Assembly: GCA_903928685.1 (NCBI GenBank)
Contig: CAIYRS010000001.1
Location: 1 to 64,000, forward strand
DNA from: an uncultured Methylococcaceae bacterium
GTDB taxonomy: Bacteria; Pseudomonadota; Gammaproteobacteria; Methylococcales; Methylomonadaceae
Direction of reading: 5' to 3'
Length of the DNA stretch: 64,000 nt
The notes below the pieces were generated by a model. The model was given only the letters and a program-made list of their open reading frames with translations. It searched no databases and was not told where the DNA came from. Positions 53,138 to 60,766 of the stretch are shown here, in pieces (position 1 is the first letter of the stretch; each line of letters starts with the position of its first letter). Position numbers and translations under genes: made by a program.

Positions 53138-54072
53138 TTTGTCTTGACCTCAAAAATATGTTTGTATTCGTTACATTTACTTAATAACTCTTGAACTACC
53201 CAAGATTTTTCAAATTGCTCTATATCAAGAGAATTAATTTTTGTAGCCACGGTATCGTAGGCATATTCTCCAAAATTATCAGGGTTGTTTGTAATTCGTA
53301 ATATTCTTTCAATACCATCCTGGTCAATTCCTGTTACTTTCCCTTTGTCTATGTCGTTTGTACGCACAATATCGGAAATAGCGTCCGCAAGAATAGTGAC
53401 TGGTGACTTCGAATTAAATGAAAATCTAGTAAGCTTCTTTTTTATATAATTGTTTAATGGCTTAAATTCAGGTTCTTCAACTGTAGGTGTAAAGAAACTA
53501 AACTCAAATGTTTTGACACGCTGAAACTCCTGAATCAAATTTTTTAGATTCTCTGAACGAACAAGAATCTCCCAACTCAATTTACCTCGATATTTAAATT
53601 TTATGCTTTTTTCTTTGGCTGGAGTCCTTAATTGTTGAGGCGTTTCTGCAATCTCCGTTTCTATCATGTAGTCGTTGAATTCAGAAAATCTACGGTTATT
53701 AAAATGGCCGAAGGAATTTAAGCTACATGACTGATGATAGTATTGGTAAACACCTAAGCCCGTAACTTTATTTATGATAAAAAAGTTAAAGTCCATCAAA
53801 TTAGTATTTTCATCAAGCTCATTTACTCTAACGACAAGCTTCCCTGAGTTTCTTACAAGCTCACAAAATGTTTTCTGATCCTTTACCGTAACGAGAAGAC
53901 CGACATAATAATTTTCAGAATATGTTGAGTTGAAATAAAGAAATCTATCATGTTCGCTTAGTTTATATGACTGACCATGTCTGCCAATCATATTATTGAC
54001 ATAGTCATCAAGGGTTAGGCTTTTACTATCAATAGAAAAATTGAATCCGAGAAAACGAACTTGCATAGACAT
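53134..54072 (-). CDS. hypothetical soluble protein, first gene of RexAB-like pair
   Basis: A 312-aa soluble protein without a known domain to my eye. By eye the region FLYFNSTYSENYYVG to NFFIINKVTGLGVYQYYH (residues about 45-115) lines up with the corresponding RexA region (beta-rich, F/Y-rich, then FARTVFGPTTSDLTDFL-like), and the order soluble-then-membrane is that of rexA-rexB. The C-terminal half (about 160-312) is charged and helical with many Lys/Glu. AT-rich DNA sets it apart from neighbours. Alternative: an unrelated abortive-infection or unknown pair. Confidence 0.55.
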   Translation of the reverse strand: MSMQVRFLGFNFSIDSKSLTLDDYVNNMIGRHGQSYKLSEHDRFLYFNSTYSENYYVGLLVTVKDQKTFCELVRNSGKLVVRVNELDENTNLMDFNFFIINKVTGLGVYQYYHQSCSLNSFGHFNNRRFSEFNDYMIETEIAETPQQLRTPAKEKSIKFKYRGKLSWEILVRSENLKNLIQEFQRVKTFEFSFFTPTVEEPEFKPLNNYIKKKLTRFSFNSKSPVTILADAISDIVRTNDIDKGKVTGIDQDGIERILRITNNPDNFGEYAYDTVATKINSLDIEQFEKSWVVQELLSKCNEYKHIFEVKTK

Positions 54073-54118
54073 CCTTATTTAAAAACGTAGCATTTTGGTT
54101 GAGCGGAAATTTATAACA

Positions 54119-54304
54119 TTATTCCTCGTTGGCTATAATTTCTCTAAATTCAATCCGCTCGCCAAGGACGCGAAGTGCCAGCACTTCGGCTTTCGCCATC
54201 GCTTCGTTAGCCGTTGTGCCGTAGGTGAGTACGCCAGGAATTTCAGGCACTTCTGCCAGCCAACGACCATCGGTTTCGCGTTCGTATTCAATATGAAAAT
54301 TCAT
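54119..54304 (-). CDS. HicB-like antitoxin, orphan
   Basis: A 61-aa protein with the HicB core (MNFHIEYERETDGRWLAEVP followed by EIPGVLTYG). It lacks the usual C-terminal DNA-binding extension. The HicA gene nearby already has its own HicB partner (54798-55049), so this looks unpaired. It follows the DUF2442 gene on the strand. Confidence 0.7.
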   Translation of the reverse strand: MNFHIEYERETDGRWLAEVPEIPGVLTYGTTANEAMAKAEVLALRVLGERIEFREIIANEE

Positions 54305-54335
54305 TTAGTCTCCAGAAAGTAAACTATTGAAGCAA

Positions 54336-54584
54336 TTAGACTAATGGCTGTCCATTACACCATAACTCATACTCGCTAATATCAATATCCTCATTCCAAA
54401 CCACCGCATAACCGCCCGTATCAACCTTAACCGATTTAAAAAGGGCCACATTTTTTAATGGCAAAAACATAGCTTTGGATAACAAAGGCGAGACGTCATA
54501 TTGACGTTTTTGTTGGTTATCAAATTCCACCAACAAAATATGACTGTCGATTGCTTGTACCGATTTTACTTTTGGGGTGTTCAT
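54336..54584 (-). CDS. DUF2442 domain protein
   Basis: An 82-aa protein matching DUF2442 (ISEYELWCNGQPL ending and LLVEFDNQQKRQYD region). DUF2442 proteins are usually paired with DUF4160 toxins, probably as antitoxins. No DUF4160 is seen here. It overlaps the HicA gene by 4 nt, so it may be translated with the HicAB module. Confidence 0.75.
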   Translation of the reverse strand: MNTPKVKSVQAIDSHILLVEFDNQQKRQYDVSPLLSKAMFLPLKNVALFKSVKVDTGGYAVVWNEDIDISEYELWCNGQPLV

Positions 54585-54805
54585 TTTTTAATGCCCAACC
54601 AAGCATCTCGATCAATATCAGCCTGTTTCAATAATCTTTTCAGTAAATCGACGCTGATTTCTTGCTTGTGTGGATTTGGCAAGGTTAAAACCAAGCGGCC
54701 TTTAATCATATAAGGATGTTTGCCGCCTTCATAAGGGCCACTGAAGCCCAAGGCTTTTAAATTGGCGATTAGCTCTCGCCACGAAATAGGATTTAATTTA
54801 GGCAA
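54581..54805 (-). CDS. hicA: HicA toxin (mRNA interferase)
   Basis: A 74-aa double-stranded-RNA-binding-fold toxin that cleaves mRNA. The motif GGKHPYMIKG contains the catalytic His; the N-terminus (ISWRELIANLKALGF) is typical. It overlaps HicB by 8 nt and DUF2442 by 4 nt. Translation of toxin and antitoxin is therefore coupled, and the cassette lies between ccmE and the next ccm gene. Confidence 0.9.
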   Translation of the reverse strand: MPKLNPISWRELIANLKALGFSGPYEGGKHPYMIKGRLVLTLPNPHKQEISVDLLKRLLKQADIDRDAWLGIKK

Positions 54806-55049
54806 CTTCCAACACCTTGGGCGTGATTAGCCGACAACCATTTATTTCTGGTATATCAATGCCTTGGCTGGTACAAATCAATAGCCAACCTTCCAAATTA
54901 CCCAGCAAGTTATCTCGGCATTCTTCTAAGGTTTTGCCGGATGCCCAAACGCCTTTTAATTGGGTGATTTCACCATAATACGGGTCTTCGTCATCGATGA
55001 TTTCGTAATGGGCGGTGGTCATTGCCGCTTTTAAATATTCTTCAATCAT
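54798..55049 (-). CDS. hicB: HicB antitoxin
   Basis: An 83-aa antitoxin with the HicB core (YYGEITQLKGVWASGKTLEE, later NLEGWLLI). It overlaps HicA by 8 nt. Order is antitoxin first. It starts about 30 nt after the ccmE stop, so the cassette lies directly downstream of ccmE. Confidence 0.85.
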   Translation of the reverse strand: MIEEYLKAAMTTAHYEIIDDEDPYYGEITQLKGVWASGKTLEECRDNLLGNLEGWLLICTSQGIDIPEINGCRLITPKVLEVA

Positions 55050-55079
55050 GCCTGCATACCTCTGGATGTCTTAGCTTGT

Positions 55080-55514
55080 TTACTTACCTTCAACCTGCTT
55101 TTTCAAACTCGCCTTAACCTCAGGCGGCATGTAATTTTCATCATGTTTCGCCAATACTTCTTGGGCAACAAACACGCCACGTTCGTCGAGTTTGCCGTTG
55201 GCGACGATGCCTTGGCCTTCGCGGAATAAATCCGGCAGGATGCCTGTGTATTCCACTGCCACTTCTTTGCTGAAATCGGTGAGTTTAAAGTGGACTGTCA
55301 AACCATCCCCTGGGCGTTGTACCGAGCCTTTTACCACCATGCCGCCTAAGCGGAACAGCGCGTCTTTGGGGGCTTTGCCCGCCATAACATCGGTGGTGGA
55401 GAAAAAATACATCAGGTTTTCGTTAAAGGATTTCAGTGCGAAACCGACGGCTGTGCCGATGCCAACCACCATCAAAATAATCAAAATCAAACGTTGTCTG
55501 CGTATCGGTTTCAT
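55080..55514 (-). CDS. ccmE: cytochrome c maturation haem chaperone CcmE
   Basis: Membrane-anchored periplasmic carrier that binds haem covalently through a His. N-terminal anchor (LILIILMVVGIGTAVGFAL), beta-barrel OB-fold domain, and the haem-binding motif LAKHDENYMPPEV with the haem-linking His near residue 122. From the ATG at 55514 the length is 144 aa; the longer frame is spurious. Its start overlaps the ccmD stop region by 4 nt. Confidence 0.95.
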   Translation of the reverse strand: MKPIRRQRLILIILMVVGIGTAVGFALKSFNENLMYFFSTTDVMAGKAPKDALFRLGGMVVKGSVQRPGDGLTVHFKLTDFSKEVAVEYTGILPDLFREGQGIVANGKLDERGVFVAQEVLAKHDENYMPPEVKASLKKQVEGK

Positions 55515-55675
55515 GGATTTTGGCGTTTTTGTTTTAAGGCGAGTTGACGTAAAAATTGTTTTCGCTGGAGGATGGGCAGGACGATATTTGCCAGCAGCAC
55601 GACAAAGCAAATGCCGTAGCTTGTCCAAACATAAAAGGCGTAACCGCCCATCGCGAAGAATTCTTGTAGGTTCAT
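55511..55675 (-). CDS. ccmD: cytochrome c maturation protein CcmD
   Basis: A 54-aa small membrane protein needed to release holo-CcmE from the CcmABC complex. Sequence MNLQEFFAMGGYAFYVWTSY then a single span (GICFVVLLANIVLPIL) and a basic cytoplasmic tail (RKQFLRQLALKQKRQ) is typical CcmD. It overlaps ccmC (ATGA) and ccmE by 4 nt each, which fixes both ends. Confidence 0.9.
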   Translation of the reverse strand: MNLQEFFAMGGYAFYVWTSYGICFVVLLANIVLPILQRKQFLRQLALKQKRQNP

Positions 55676-56433
55676 TTTTGTTCCTCGATCAATTTTTTCA
55701 CCCAATTGGCTGTACGTTCGCGTTGCAGCAATTCCAACTTCGCGCGTTGCAGCATGGCAATCACATAGTAAAACTTGAACGCCAAAGCCATCAGCAGCAG
55801 CGGCACTAACATGCTGACGTGGATGGAGGGTTTGTCCATTTTGGTAACGGTCGGGCCTTGGTGCAGCGTGTTCCACCACTCGACTGAATAATGGATGATG
55901 GGGATATTGACCACGCCAACTAAAGCCAAAATCGCCACAGCTTTAGAGGCGGTGCGTTTGTCGTCGATGGCGTTATATAGGCCTATAACGCCCAAATACA
56001 AAAACAGCAAAATCAATTCTGAGGTCAGCCGCGCATCCCACACCCACCACGTTCCCCACATGGGTTTGCCCCACAGTGAACCTGTCACCAAAGCAATAAA
56101 GGTAAAACTGGCGCCGACGGAGGCGCTGCTGATGGCGACAATTTCTGCCAATTTAATGCGCCAGATTAAGCCAATCGCGCCCGCTACTGCCATCATCATA
56201 TAAATAAACAACGACATCCATGCGCTGGGGACGTGGATATAAATGATGCGGTAGCTATCGCCTTGTTGGTAATCGGGCGGGGCGAGGTATAAGCCGCCGT
56301 AAAGGCCGCAAGCCAATAAGATCAGGAAAATGCCTGTTAACCAAGGTAGGAGCTTTTCGGTGAAGGCGTAAAAATGTGGCGGTGAGGCCATGCGATGGAA
56401 AAAGCGGCCTACCGAATCGGGAATGAGGAACAT
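55672..56433 (-). CDS. ccmC: haem exporter protein CcmC
   Basis: Six-span inner-membrane protein that loads haem onto CcmE. The WWD motif is WGTWWVWDARLTSEL, and haem-binding His residues flank it (YIHVPSAWMS and IIHYSVEWWNTLHQ). At 253 aa it is normal. ccmD follows with a 4-nt overlap. About 260 nt separate it from the upstream DUF1796 gene, so a separate promoter is possible. Confidence 0.96.
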   Translation of the reverse strand: MFLIPDSVGRFFHRMASPPHFYAFTEKLLPWLTGIFLILLACGLYGGLYLAPPDYQQGDSYRIIYIHVPSAWMSLFIYMMMAVAGAIGLIWRIKLAEIVAISSASVGASFTFIALVTGSLWGKPMWGTWWVWDARLTSELILLFLYLGVIGLYNAIDDKRTASKAVAILALVGVVNIPIIHYSVEWWNTLHQGPTVTKMDKPSIHVSMLVPLLLMALAFKFYYVIAMLQRAKLELLQRERTANWVKKLIEEQK

Positions 56434-56587
56434 AGCAACTCAGTGTCTAAATAAAAGCGGCTATTGTAAGGGATAATCGGCTTTAAAATGCACTTTGCCA
56501 ATCAACGGCCTAACTTTAGTGTGTTAGCAAAAGCAATCTTAATTTTGAAATAAGCTGTTAGTTGTGACTTTTTGTTTAATCTTTGTA

Positions 56588-56617
56588 CTGGAATCCAAAA
56601 CATGTTTTGGATTCCAG
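56588..56617. repeat. 30-bp perfect palindrome
   Basis: CTGGAATCCAAAACA and its exact reverse complement meet without a loop (56588-56617). It lies in the 56434-56691 gap between the DUF1796 gene and ccmC, so it could be a terminator-like hairpin, an operator or a repeat. Nothing else is seen in the gap. Confidence 0.6.
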
Positions 56618-56691
56618 CAGTAGACGCTATAGCAACAGCCTGAACTACGATTTTTTAAAAAAACTTTGTTGGCAAAGCCATGCCTTAAAAT

Positions 56692-57318
56692 TTAATCCGT
56701 AAATACAAACTCAATATGTTGATTTAGATAAACGCTTAGTTCGTCAGGCAATTCTTTTCTGAAAATATCGCCAGGGTCTTTTTCAACATCGAAGATTTTT
56801 AAAATAAAATCTTTATTTTTTATTGTGCCTAACGTGCTTTCCGAATTTTTTACCAGAATTAACTTAAAGTTATCGTTAGACTTTTTTACTATGTCAATAA
56901 ACCTATCAATCTCGGCGGCTTCATCCATATCAAGTCGGGTTACATACCTAATAAACAGTATGCTTCCGGAATAAATGGCTTCATAAAAACGTTCTATCCG
57001 CCTAGCATATTTGGTTTGGACATCAATTAACTGCCCTTCTACCGCTATATGGCTTGAGAAATCATGGATAAAGCCAATTTTGTATTTAGTATTTTGATAA
57101 TTTATAAATTTGGACTTTCTCTTTCCGGGAATTAAATATTTCTTCTCTAAAAAATCAGTGAAATTATTTTCAATAAGGTCATTAGTGCGGCGTAAATCAG
57201 GTGTCAATATCCAGTCCAGAGGATAGGAACAATTTCTCAAGCCTAATTCTTTTATCCATAAAGCAGGACTACAAAAACAACCTAAAGAGATAACCTTTGC
57301 AAAGGTAATTTTTGACAT
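56692..57318 (-). CDS. DUF1796 putative papain-like cysteine peptidase
   Basis: A 208-aa protein with the DUF1796 start KVISLGCFCSPALWIKELGL followed by CSYPLDWILTPD. Cys14 or Cys16 would be the nucleophile, and His85-Asp86 in FIHDFSSH the partners. The family is annotated as putative peptidase; activity is unproven. The DNA is AT-rich compared with its neighbours, suggesting recent transfer. It lies just after the ferritin-like gene, in the middle of the ccm operon. Confidence 0.75.
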   Translation of the reverse strand: MSKITFAKVISLGCFCSPALWIKELGLRNCSYPLDWILTPDLRRTNDLIENNFTDFLEKKYLIPGKRKSKFINYQNTKYKIGFIHDFSSHIAVEGQLIDVQTKYARRIERFYEAIYSGSILFIRYVTRLDMDEAAEIDRFIDIVKKSNDNFKLILVKNSESTLGTIKNKDFILKIFDVEKDPGDIFRKELPDELSVYLNQHIEFVFTD

Positions 57319-57332
57319 AAAACGTCAAAAGT

Positions 57333-58238
57333 CTAAATCGAATGGCTCGCCTTGCAATACGAAGGAACCCAGCTTTTCTCAATCATCCGTTCAGGCACTT
57401 GGTTAAAATCAAACGCCAAGCCGTCTTTAATCATTTGTTCAACATCCATCAACGCGCCTACTTCAGGAATATCGGCGAAGAACATTTTATACAGCGGGCG
57501 TACCATCATTTTTGAGGCTTTCATGCCGTTTGGGCCAATAAAATTGCGGCGTTGTCCGACATGGGCAATTTCGTCGATAGTGATTTCATCCAACAAGTCG
57601 TGCATACGTTGGCAAACTTCTGGCTCATCCGCCAACACGTCATCGAACAATTTGTGCAAATGGAAGTAATAAGACACGCCCATCAATTCAGTGACAAACG
57701 CAGGCGGATCCATCAACAAGCCTGGCACTTTCGGGAATTGTTCGTAAATCCATTCTTTAACAGGCGTTAACGGTACCCATTCCACTTTATCCAAGCCACA
57801 AGTCCGCAGCATTTCGTCAAACAAACGCCAATGGCAGAATTCTTCCGCCAAATGTACGCGGCTGATTTTGTCTTCCACACTGTGCGAATTCGCCATATTC
57901 GGCACCACATCCCACGCGCCTTTAATGCCTACCCATTCGTGGCGGGCAAATTTGTACATGCCGGTCAGCATTAAGGTCATGCGGTCTAAGGATTTGATGT
58001 CGTCATGCAATTCAATGTAATTACGGTAGAACGAATCCGGGTCTGCCAAGGGCGTGCGTAATTGCACGGGATTGTTTTTAAAGTATTCCAGCTTGGCGCG
58101 TTTTTTGGCTAAATCTTGCTCAGCTTCAAACAATTCACCACCGTGGTTTTGGGTAAATTGCCAATAATCCGCAAAATTTTCTTGTCGTTGTTGTTTGTTT
58201 GCGGGGGTAAATATGGATAAAAATTTAGGGGACTCCAT
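57333..58238 (-). CDS. ferritin-like di-iron-type protein
   Basis: A 301-aa helical protein with motifs that look like a di-iron site: residues 132-136 (EEFCHWRLFDEML) and 223-226 (EIAHVGQRR), giving two ExxH pairs, with further candidates Glu76 and His100/Glu101 (ARHEWVG). It fits the ferritin-like superfamily of oxidases or oxygenases; the exact family is not identified. It sits between ccmB and the DUF1796 gene on the ccm strand. Its place suggests a role near haem or oxidation chemistry, but this is inference. Confidence 0.6.
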   Translation of the reverse strand: MESPKFLSIFTPANKQQRQENFADYWQFTQNHGGELFEAEQDLAKKRAKLEYFKNNPVQLRTPLADPDSFYRNYIELHDDIKSLDRMTLMLTGMYKFARHEWVGIKGAWDVVPNMANSHSVEDKISRVHLAEEFCHWRLFDEMLRTCGLDKVEWVPLTPVKEWIYEQFPKVPGLLMDPPAFVTELMGVSYYFHLHKLFDDVLADEPEVCQRMHDLLDEITIDEIAHVGQRRNFIGPNGMKASKMMVRPLYKMFFADIPEVGALMDVEQMIKDGLAFDFNQVPERMIEKSWVPSYCKASHSI

Positions 58239-58284
58239 AAGGCCTGGCTCCGATGGTTTAGGAAAATGATTACTACAAAAGGGA

Positions 58285-58959
58285 TTAATTCATACTCATT
58301 TTTAACGCGGCAGCAGTGGGCCAAGGGGCTAGCACTAACGCCATAAATAACATAGACAACAAGATATTGATTTGCGCGGACACAGGCAAGCCAACGCCTG
58401 CCATATCAACCGCATTACTGGCAAAAATCAGCACAGGCACATACAGCGGCAACACCAGCAACGACAAAATCATACCGCCGCGCCGCAAGCCCACCGTAAG
58501 GGCGACACCAATCGCGCCAATCAGGCTTAACACAGGCGTACCCAGTAATAAGGTCAACAGCAACACGCCTAATGCTTGCGACGGCATGCCTAAAAATACC
58601 GCCAGCAACGGCGCAATCACCAACAGCGGCAAGCCTGTTACTAACCAATGGGCGAAAATTTTACCTAAAATTAAAATAGACAGCGGATGCGGGCTTAACA
58701 GCATTTGCTCTAGTGAGCCATCATCAAAATCCGACCGAAACAGGCTATCTAAAGACAACATTGCCGCCAATAACGCCGACACCCAGATAATACCTGGCGC
58801 AATCGCCTGCAATAAATGCGGTTTTGCACCCACACCTAAGGGAAATAAGGTAATAACCAGCACGAAAAAAAACAGGGGATTGGCAATTTCAGAACGGCGG
58901 CGCAGCGCTAAAATCAAATCGCGGCGAATAATGGCAAAAAAAGCGGCAGTTAAAGACAT
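58285..58959 (-). CDS. ccmB: haem exporter protein CcmB
   Basis: Six-span membrane subunit of the CcmABCD ABC-type complex. The start FAIIRRDLILALRRRSEIAN followed by FFVLVITLFPLGVG is typical, as are DSLFRSDFDDGSLEQML and LLLTLLLGTPVLSLIGA. At 224 aa it is normal. Its start meets the ccmA stop (sharing 58959). Confidence 0.96.
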   Translation of the reverse strand: MSLTAAFFAIIRRDLILALRRRSEIANPLFFFVLVITLFPLGVGAKPHLLQAIAPGIIWVSALLAAMLSLDSLFRSDFDDGSLEQMLLSPHPLSILILGKIFAHWLVTGLPLLVIAPLLAVFLGMPSQALGVLLLTLLLGTPVLSLIGAIGVALTVGLRRGGMILSLLVLPLYVPVLIFASNAVDMAGVGLPVSAQINILLSMLFMALVLAPWPTAAALKMSMN

Positions 58960-59573
58960 CAGGATAAACAGATACGCTGCACATCGACAGTAGGCAAATT
59001 TAATTCGTGGTGAGAGGTTAGCACAATCATACCGCCCCGGTCACAATGTTCCGCCATCAACGCTTCAATCAACGCGATACCTTGCCTATCCAAGGCGGTA
59101 AACGGCTCATCCAAAATCCACAAAACATTGTCAGTCATCAACAACCGCGCCAAAGACAAACGCCGTTTTTGCCCTGCCGACAACGCTTGTGCAGGCATAT
59201 CATCAAAACCCGCCAACTGCACCCGCGCTAAAGCGTCATTAATACTGCAATCGCCAACCTTTGCCAACGCCAAGGAAAACTTCAGGTTTTCCAACACCGT
59301 AAGTTCTTTTTTGATGCCATCCAAATGTCCAATGTAAGCCATATCGGCGCGGTATTGCTCATCGCCAATCAGCTCGCCACACCAACGCACCTCACCTGCA
59401 TCCGCTTCCCGAAAACCGCACAAAATCCGCAGCAACGAGGTTTTGCCGCTGCCGTTTTTGCCTTCTAAAAGCAACACTTGTTGATTGTGCAGGGTAAAGC
59501 CCAAATCGCTGAACAACACCCGGTCATCGCGGATGCAGCTCAGGTTTTCGGCTTGTAAGATATGTTGATCCAT
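58959..59573 (-). CDS. ccmA: haem exporter ATP-binding protein CcmA
   Basis: ATPase of the CcmABCD complex; ATP hydrolysis releases holo-CcmE. Walker A is GKNGSGKTSLL, signature LSAGQKRRLSLARLL, Walker B LWILDEPFTALD. At 204 aa it is normal. It is the first ccm gene; mazEF lies about 210 nt upstream on the same strand. The 59580-59787 gap has no supported gene. Confidence 0.96.
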   Translation of the reverse strand: MDQHILQAENLSCIRDDRVLFSDLGFTLHNQQVLLLEGKNGSGKTSLLRILCGFREADAGEVRWCGELIGDEQYRADMAYIGHLDGIKKELTVLENLKFSLALAKVGDCSINDALARVQLAGFDDMPAQALSAGQKRRLSLARLLMTDNVLWILDEPFTALDRQGIALIEALMAEHCDRGGMIVLTSHHELNLPTVDVQRICLS

Positions 59574-59787
59574 GCGGGGGATTGGTCAGATTGCGGCAAC
59601 ACAGCCGCTATGCAGCAGGCTTAGATAAAAACAAGCGGGAACTATAACCGAAAGGTGGGGATTGCGCCAAAGTGGTTGCCAATTTAATGCCAGACCAATC
59701 GGCCCAAAGCAAACCACAAGAAACAACCATGTATGCCGTAGAATTTGAAACCCATATAAATAATCGAAGATAAGTAAATACCGACCA

Positions 59788-60096
59788 TTACGCCAACATT
59801 TCCAGCAACAGCGGATGCCATAACGCCAACTCAATATCCCCCATTTTCCCCAACAGACGGGATTTATCCACCGAACGTAATTGATCCAACAAAATACGCG
59901 CCGACTTGCCTTCGAAAGAAACCACGGGGCGACAAGCTAATGGCTGGCCTTGGCTGGTCAAGAGCGCAACAATCACACGGGGCAAGTGGGCATTAAGATC
60001 GTCAGGGGAAACAATCAAAGCTGGTCGTGTTTTTTTGATTTCCGTGCCGAGGGTCGGATCAAGATTGACCCAATACACCTCACCGCGCTTTACCAT
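59788..60096 (-). CDS. MazF/PemK-like mRNA interferase toxin
   Basis: A 102-aa endoribonuclease toxin. It has the PemK fold signature KRGEVYWVNLDPTLGTEIKK then RPALIVSPD, and RSVDKSRLLGKMG near the C-terminus. The ATG at 60096 fits the family N-terminus. It overlaps the antitoxin gene by 7 nt. It is upstream of ccmA on the same strand, so a read-through ccm transcript would start in or after this module. Confidence 0.92.
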   Translation of the reverse strand: MVKRGEVYWVNLDPTLGTEIKKTRPALIVSPDDLNAHLPRVIVALLTSQGQPLACRPVVSFEGKSARILLDQLRSVDKSRLLGKMGDIELALWHPLLLEMLA

Positions 60097-60326
60097 TGCC
60101 AATCCTCGGCATCGGCATCGACAGGCAAATCGCCCCAAGCTGCTTCATCTTTTTTGGCATCATACTGCTCAAACCAACCTTTACGCGGCGTGTGCAGAGC
60201 TTCAATCACCAAGGTTTTACCTTCCAATCGCAAATCCACCTCATCCCCTAAGCCACACGTTTCTAAAAAACCAAGCGGAATAATCACCCCACGCGAATTG
60301 CCAATTTTTCTTAACTGCGTACGCAT
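60090..60326 (-). CDS. MazE-like (AbrB-fold) antitoxin
   Basis: A 78-aa antitoxin with the AbrB-fold start MRTQLRKIGNSRGVIIPLG and an acidic C-terminus (DADAEDWQW) that would bind the toxin. The ribosome-binding site AAGGAGG lies just before the ATG at 60326. A TTATAAC/GTTATAA palindrome 18-34 nt upstream is a likely autoregulatory operator. Confidence 0.92.
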   Translation of the reverse strand: MRTQLRKIGNSRGVIIPLGFLETCGLGDEVDLRLEGKTLVIEALHTPRKGWFEQYDAKKDEAAWGDLPVDADAEDWQW

Positions 60327-60343
60327 AAAGCCTCCTTGTAAAA

Positions 60344-60360
60344 TTATAACAATGTTATAA
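60344..60360. promoter_or_regulatory. candidate MazE operator
   Basis: TTATAAC and GTTATAA flank a 3-nt centre immediately upstream of the mazE ribosome-binding site, where AbrB-type antitoxins bind to repress their own promoter. Binding is inferred from position only. Confidence 0.45.
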
Positions 60361-60480
60361 CCATTACTATGTTTCGACAAGTTTTAAAAAACCAACTTAA
60401 AATCTATAAATTAAAGTGCGTATTCCGCCGGATGATGAATCTCCACCATGCGGGGCAATACGTCTATCGGCTATTGCGCC

Positions 60481-60558
60481 CTACTTGCTGACAAACCGTT
60501 GGATTTGCGGGCGGGTGTCTAAAAAAATCAGGTAAATATCTTCTTCGGTAAACGTCAT
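60481..60558 (-). pseudogene. N-terminal fragment of a FecI-like ECF sigma factor
   Basis: Reading from an ATG at 60558 gives 25 residues MTFTEEDIYLIFLDTRPQIQ then RFVSK and a stop. The segment resembles the start of FecI-type sigma factors (a short lead then RPQLLRFL-like). The stop coincides with the edge of a repeat (GGGCGCAATAGCC), so the rest was probably lost by insertion. It lies in the 60381-60766 gap beside the PepSY and TonB receptor genes, where such sigma factors often sit. Weak evidence because the fragment is short. Confidence 0.3.
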
Positions 60559-60766
60559 CTGCGGAAAAGGACAAGCGGGTAGCCGTGTTGTGGTTTTCTA
60601 CAAGGCATGGATTGTGCCAATGCAGGTGGGCTGGTGTGCAGGGTACGGCTAGATTGGGGTTCGTTGAAAATAGCTAAAAGATTTGCTTAAGCAACGGTTA
60701 CATAATTGCGGGAAATGCCTTACATGCCTGTGGCATATCCCTTGTTTTTGGTTAAACCTTAACTAC

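Noticed and set aside
55080-55628. Longer start for CcmE at 55628
   Set aside because: The extension overlaps ccmD and lacks homology; the membrane anchor starts just after the ATG at 55514.
59586-59834. 82-aa minus-strand hydrophobic open frame
   Set aside because: It overlaps the end of the MazF gene and has no ribosome-binding site or recognisable fold; the gap before ccmA holds nothing I can support.
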